The notes under the pieces are model-generated. The model was not told where the DNA came from and did not search any database. It saw only the letters and a program-made list of their open reading frames with translations. A stretch of DNA of 64,000 nt, from the NCBI GenBank assembly GCA_000708835.1, contig DF236954.1, positions 245,749-309,748 on the forward strand. The letters run 5' to 3'. The translations under genes were made by a program, and so were the position numbers. This document shows positions 60,014-64,000 of the stretch, piece by piece; position 1 is the first letter of the stretch, and each line of letters opens with the position of its first letter. The stretch comes from Klebsormidium nitens (Eukaryota; Streptophyta; Klebsormidiophyceae; Klebsormidiales; Klebsormidiaceae).

Positions 60014-63000
60014 ATGGAATCCGTTGCGCAGTTGCTCAATGGCCCCTCGTGCAGCAGAGTTATTGCAACGTTTGAAACCAACAGCTATACAAATGTCCCC
60101 TCGTTGGGAGGCACATCTACTTCTGGTTACTGCCACCCCTCCCATCAGAGCCCGCACTTTCCACACCTCCCTAAATTTCAGCACTCCTTTCACCTTCCCA
60201 CTTTCCAGCCTCAGTGCCATTCGAGCTCAACTCCCTGTTTCTGGAATCACAGATTACCCCGTTCAAATGCGCTTGGTAAAGCCACTCCTCGACAGCATGC
60301 TTCCGCGTCTCCCCTCGCATCATCTCTTACCACTCCCCTTGTCTCTGCTGGCCAATCAGGTATCTTTGGCAAAAGTCTAGAACATTTACAATGTCTGCAA
60401 AGACAAAGTAGAGGACAGACAAGGCGAGGAGGCGCTCTATTGACGACCAGTGCAATGCAGATGACACGCTTGAAACCGCCAGAGGAGATGGCGGCGCCAC
60501 CAGGACAGAAGCAGTTGGGGTATCCGCAGCACGTCAAGTTTGCAATTGACGAGATTTGCGAGCTGGCGCCGCGCGCGTCGCTGGCGAAAGCAATGGGAAA
60601 CATTCAGGTGCGTGGTTATCTGCTGGTGTTTGCTGGTACCTGCCGTATGACATATAAGATACAGTCAGATCGACTACATTTCTTCTGTGAAGCTCGGAAA
60701 GAAAAATGGATGTGTGCATTGCGAAGGTGTACCATCATCTCAATTCAAGGGTGGCGCCTTCGTTCGGAATCTAGTTATGACAAGACCTGAGAACTTTATT
60801 TAACCACCATCGTCTGGAAGCGGGCCATCATAGAGACAAACATCCATGAGGTCTATTCTTTCCTCCTTGTTTCCTTCCGCAGACAGGTTGTGAGTTTTTG
60901 ACATGACTTATTTGATGGCCCCAGATTCTATACAGAGGTAACAGACTACACCTGCCTTACATAGATTCGTACAGTGTATCTTGGGGAAGAAGTTTCTTCC
61001 TTGCACCACCGGTGGGCAGCTTACGGTTTAAGCCTTACAAAGTTATTTGCCAGTTACCCACACCTCCCATTACTGACAATCACCATCGTAGTTTTGGTTG
61101 AAGTCGCAAGTATGCAAGTTTTTACAGAGAGAGCCAGTCTGAACAGACAAGAGAGGACATGCATAGGACGGAGAAAATTGCTTACGCATCGTTCCTGCAA
61201 CTGAAGAAGTCCCCCAGCAGCTTGTTCAAAGGATTGATTGCTTGTGCAGTCGAGGTTGGCCCCAATTAATGCGACCAGAACACAATTCTCGTCCAAACGA
61301 AGTTGTCTCCCAGCGCCTGACAACATGTCTTTTCGAGAAGATGCACATTCCATTCCCCCAGGTCCCAATATCTTTAAATTGAAGAGCCAGGTGACCCGTT
61401 TTCCAAGCAGATTTCTCAAAAGTCGATATAGCCTCCAACTTTAATCTCTGCTCCTGCAGACGAACAGTTCATTAGCGACTGGCTGTGTGTGTTCAAGGAG
61501 CTGCAACGTCCATCCTCCGGCTGCCAAAATGAGATTGGAAAGTACTTCGACTTCGTCAATTTGATTTGTAATTATGTTACTTCAGTCTTCTCCAATGTGT
61601 TTTTTTACTTTTGCAGACGAAGCTGTCCCCCGGCGACTGGCAGTACGTGTTCAAAGAGCTCCAGCAGCGACGCGATTGGCAGCGCGCCTCGCGCGTCTTC
61701 AAGTACATGCAGCGCCAGCCAATTAACCAGCCAACGGAGCACCTCTACACCCTCATGATGTCCATTTTCGGGCGCGAGGGCATGCTAGACAAGGTGGGAA
61801 CCTGTTTCTTTGTTCAATCTCTAATTTTCTGTGCTTCAGCCCCTGGCACAGGGTTCTCTTTCGTGAAAGGAATCTTTAACGAGTATATTGAAGCCTGAAG
61901 CGTAACATCCCACATACGTAGTAAGCTCAAACGGCTTTCGCGAAAGTGGAGCATCTACTCGTGGGACTGTCGAGACAGCGGAAGACGTTAGCTGGCAAGT
62001 TTTGAGGAGCTTCGGCGCTGGTCTGAAGAGGCTGATTTTGCAAGTGTTATCCGGACTGAGCCTGCCGAAAAGACAGGGGCTTTGGTGACCAACTCCTCGA
62101 ACCTCCTTGATTGCCGCAGGCCCAGGAGGTGTTTGACGAGATGCCGCGGTACGGCGTCCCGCGCAACGTGTACTCGTACACGGCGCTGATCAACGCGTAC
62201 GGCAAGAACGCGCAGTACCCACGCAGCCTGGAGCTGCTGGCCGACATGAAGCGCGCGCGCATCATGCCCAACGTCGTCACGTACAACACCATCATCAACG
62301 CCTGCGCCAAGGTCAGCTTTTTACTTATTGAGCTTGTATCTTGGGGAGCACAGATTTATCTCCGCCCACAACACCATCATCGACGCATCCGCCAAGGTCA
62401 GCTTTTCGCAATTGGAATCTCGAGAAATGCGGATTTTATTCAGTGGGGAGAGGAGGTCGATAGGAGGTCGGTTTTGCACATTTAAGGCGGGCATGCGGTG
62501 CCTCGACTGCTGATATCTTTGCAATTTCTGCAAGAAAGGTCGAGATTTTTAAGGTTCCTGTCGGCAACCAGAAGTCGCTTTGGTGGGCGCGTCGAGCAGT
62601 GGAAAACCTTCTGGCCCGCATGATATGACCCCTCGCTTCGTTTCAAATGGCTGTGACAAGTATTCGCAAAAGCTGAGATGTTCAATGGTCCAGAATTATG
62701 CCCTGGACATATTTGGCCGATTTGGCACTTCAAGACTGTACAACGGTCCAACGACGTTCTCTACATAGAATTCCATACGCTTCTCGCTTCTTGGCTTCTC
62801 CAACGCGGGGGGGTAAAAATTGGGAGGGCCTGCTAGACCTCTTTGGCCAAATGCGGCACAGTCGACTATTATCAGTAAGTCCAGACATGTACTCTGGATG
62901 GAAAAGAATTACTGAGTCCAAGTGAGGTCTCTTGCAGGGGGGCTACGAGTGGGAGGGCCTTCTGGACCTGTTTGGCCAGATGCGCCACGAGGGCATCCAG

Positions 63001-63940
63001 CCGGACTTGATTACTTACAACACGCTGATCGCGGCGTGCGCTGACCGGGGGCTGCTGGAGCAAGCGGGGATGATCTTCAAGGTCATGATTGAAGCAGGGT
63101 GAGCAGCGCTTTTGGTCAATGGTAGATTCGATATGAGCTACACTCTCGAGTAGACGTTGTTCCGCTTTTTGATACCAGGTCGCGTGTTTTTCGAACTTGG
63201 TCAGGCCCAATGCTACAAAAAGACATCCTTCAGAAGCTCGTAGGCTTCTTTCAGTCAGTCAATTCTTATGCCCGCTATCTAAGCGCCTTCAACCCTTCTT
63301 TGAACCTGGAACAGGTGAGTCCCCGACACCTTGACGTACACATCGCTGATGGCTGCATTTCCATCCGAGGAGCGGTTAACTTACATGGTGGACCTTCTTT
63401 CCTTAACCACAATGGGCATTGTTCTAACCCCGTCCTGACGCACCCTTAACCCTGCTCTTGATTCGCGACAGGTGCATCCCCGACACTTAGGGCTCCACAT
63501 TGTTATTGGCTGCATTCTCCCCCACGAGCTGTTAAGTACATGGCGGACCCTTCGTTTCAGAATGGACCTTGTTTTATTTCCGTCCTAACGTACACCTAAC
63601 CTTGCTCTAAACCTTCTCAACAGGTGCATCCCTGACACGTAACCTACACGTCGCTGATGGCTGCGTTCTTACGCTCCGAGGAGCGTTACAATACAGATGG
63701 CGGACCTTCATTTTCAACTCGTGTGGACCTTGTCGTAACCCCCTGTTAACGCACCTCTAACCCCTGCTCTTAACCGTCGACAGGTGCATACCCGACACGC
63801 TAACCTACACGTCCCTGATGGCCGCCTTCTCTTCTGAGGAGCGGTATAACGACATGGCGGACCTGCTCTTCTGGATGGAGGACGTGGGCACCCTCCCTGA
63901 CGTCACTGCTTACAACATCCTCATCAACGCTTACGGCAAG
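60014..63940 (+). CDS. PTAC2: pTAC2-like plastid pentatricopeptide repeat protein (5' part; runs off the window)
   Basis: Five exons are visible: 60014-60607, 61617-61793, 62120-62311, 62938-63098 and 63784-63940, all GT-AG and in frame, giving the first 427 or so residues. The N-terminus is rich in Ser, Pro, His and Thr with few acidic residues, fitting a plastid transit peptide. PPR motifs follow: LFKYMQ-type VFKYMQRQ, EHLYTLMMSIFGREGMLDKA, NVYSYTALINAYGK, NVVTYNTIINACAKGG, DLITYNTLIAACADRG, DTLTYTSLMAAF and DVTAYNILINAYGK. The run DWQRASRVFKYMQRQ and the motif order match pTAC2, a P-class PPR protein with a C-terminal SMR domain that is part of the plastid transcriptionally active chromosome and supports plastid-encoded polymerase. 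The SMR domain would lie beyond the window. A different P-class PPR is possible but less likely. Confidence 0.85.
61299..61520 (+). repeat. Two decayed copies of the 5' part of pTAC2-like exon 2
   Basis: Segments at about 61299-61350 and 61460-61515 resemble the real start at 61613-61670. The second keeps 'cagacgaa', 'gcgactggc' and 'gtgttcaa(g/a)gagct'; the first keeps 'cgaagttgtctccc' against 'cgaagctgtccccc'. The spacing between the three is about 156-163 bp. Confidence 0.75.
62353..62408 (+). repeat. Copy of the 3' end of pTAC2-like exon 3 with donor site
   Basis: It repeats 'acaacaccatcatc', then 'gccaaggtcagctttt', from the real exon end and donor at about 62283-62318. The donor GTCAGC is intact in the copy, about 87 bp downstream. 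Confidence 0.85.
62685..62868 (+). repeat. Two decayed copies of the 5' part of pTAC2-like exon 4
   Basis: About 62806-62868 keeps 'tgggagggcctgctagacct' against the real 'tgggagggccttctggacct' and the following 'tttggcca'. An older copy at about 62690-62735 keeps 'tttggccgatttggcac' in place of the tttggccagatgcgccac region. Confidence 0.75.
63313..63783 (+). repeat. Tandem array of three decayed copies of pTAC2-like exon 5
   Basis: Copies begin after AG at 63315, 63472 and 63624, and the intact exon begins at 63784 (steps of 157, 152 and 160 bp). Each has 'gtgcatccc(c/t)gacac' or close to it, then 'cgctgatggctgc', then a 'gaggagcg' or its decayed form and 'atggcggacc'. All three contain frame breaks, so they cannot add PPR units. 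Confidence 0.9.
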
Positions 63941-64000
63941 GTGAGGACACGGCTTTGATCTTCCACTGCTCGTTTCTACCACCAAGCCCAGTGTCGGAGA

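Overview
This is a nuclear DNA window from a photosynthetic eukaryote of the green lineage, most likely a streptophyte (a charophyte-type alga or an early plant). The reasons are gene content (a plant-type CRY-DASH, a CLASSY/DRD1-like SNF2 protein, a plant mitochondrial rhomboid, BMS1 and a pTAC2-like PPR protein), many GT-AG introns, and GC-rich exons set in less GC-rich introns. I cannot fix the genus from sequence alone. Two runs of N (15381-15400 and 47349-47964) mark scaffold gaps.

Layout. (1) 425-5369 (+): cryptochrome DASH, 7 exons, 528 aa, with a glycine/arginine-rich tail. (2) 14581-6434 (-): CLASSY/DRD1-like SNF2 ATPase, 7 exons, 1625 aa, tail-to-tail with gene 1. (3) 21081-16762 (-): RBL12/PARL-like mitochondrial rhomboid protease, 7 exons, 425 aa. 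(4) About 21.1-44.2 kb: a 23 kb stretch with no supportable protein gene, made largely of diverged long repeats, a GC-palindromic foldback-like element enclosing a Pol III-type A box/B box unit, a tRNA-like relic and a telomere-motif-like dispersed repeat. (5) 59501-44170 (-): ribosome biogenesis GTPase BMS1, 14 exons, 1418 aa. (6) 60014 to beyond the window end (+): pTAC2-like plastid PPR protein, 5 exons visible, head-to-head with BMS1 across 512 bp. All exon joins above keep reading frame and family alignment.

The most unusual signal cuts across the genes. In all five genes, short segments spanning an exon-intron junction (30 to 160 bp) have been copied into the adjoining intron and have decayed there. 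The clearest case is a run of three decayed copies of pTAC2-like exon 5 followed by the intact exon at a period of 152-160 bp. Others are in CRY-DASH (exon 6), CLSY-like (exon 6), rhomboid (exons 4 and 5), BMS1 (exons 6, 9 and 14) and pTAC2-like (exons 2, 3 and 4). This suggests a local duplication process acting at splice junctions, with possible links to intron growth or gain.

Functionally the genes are not an operon-like set. CRY-DASH and pTAC2-like relate to light and plastid gene expression, the CLSY-like protein to chromatin and small-RNA silencing, the rhomboid to mitochondrial membranes, and BMS1 to 40S ribosome assembly.
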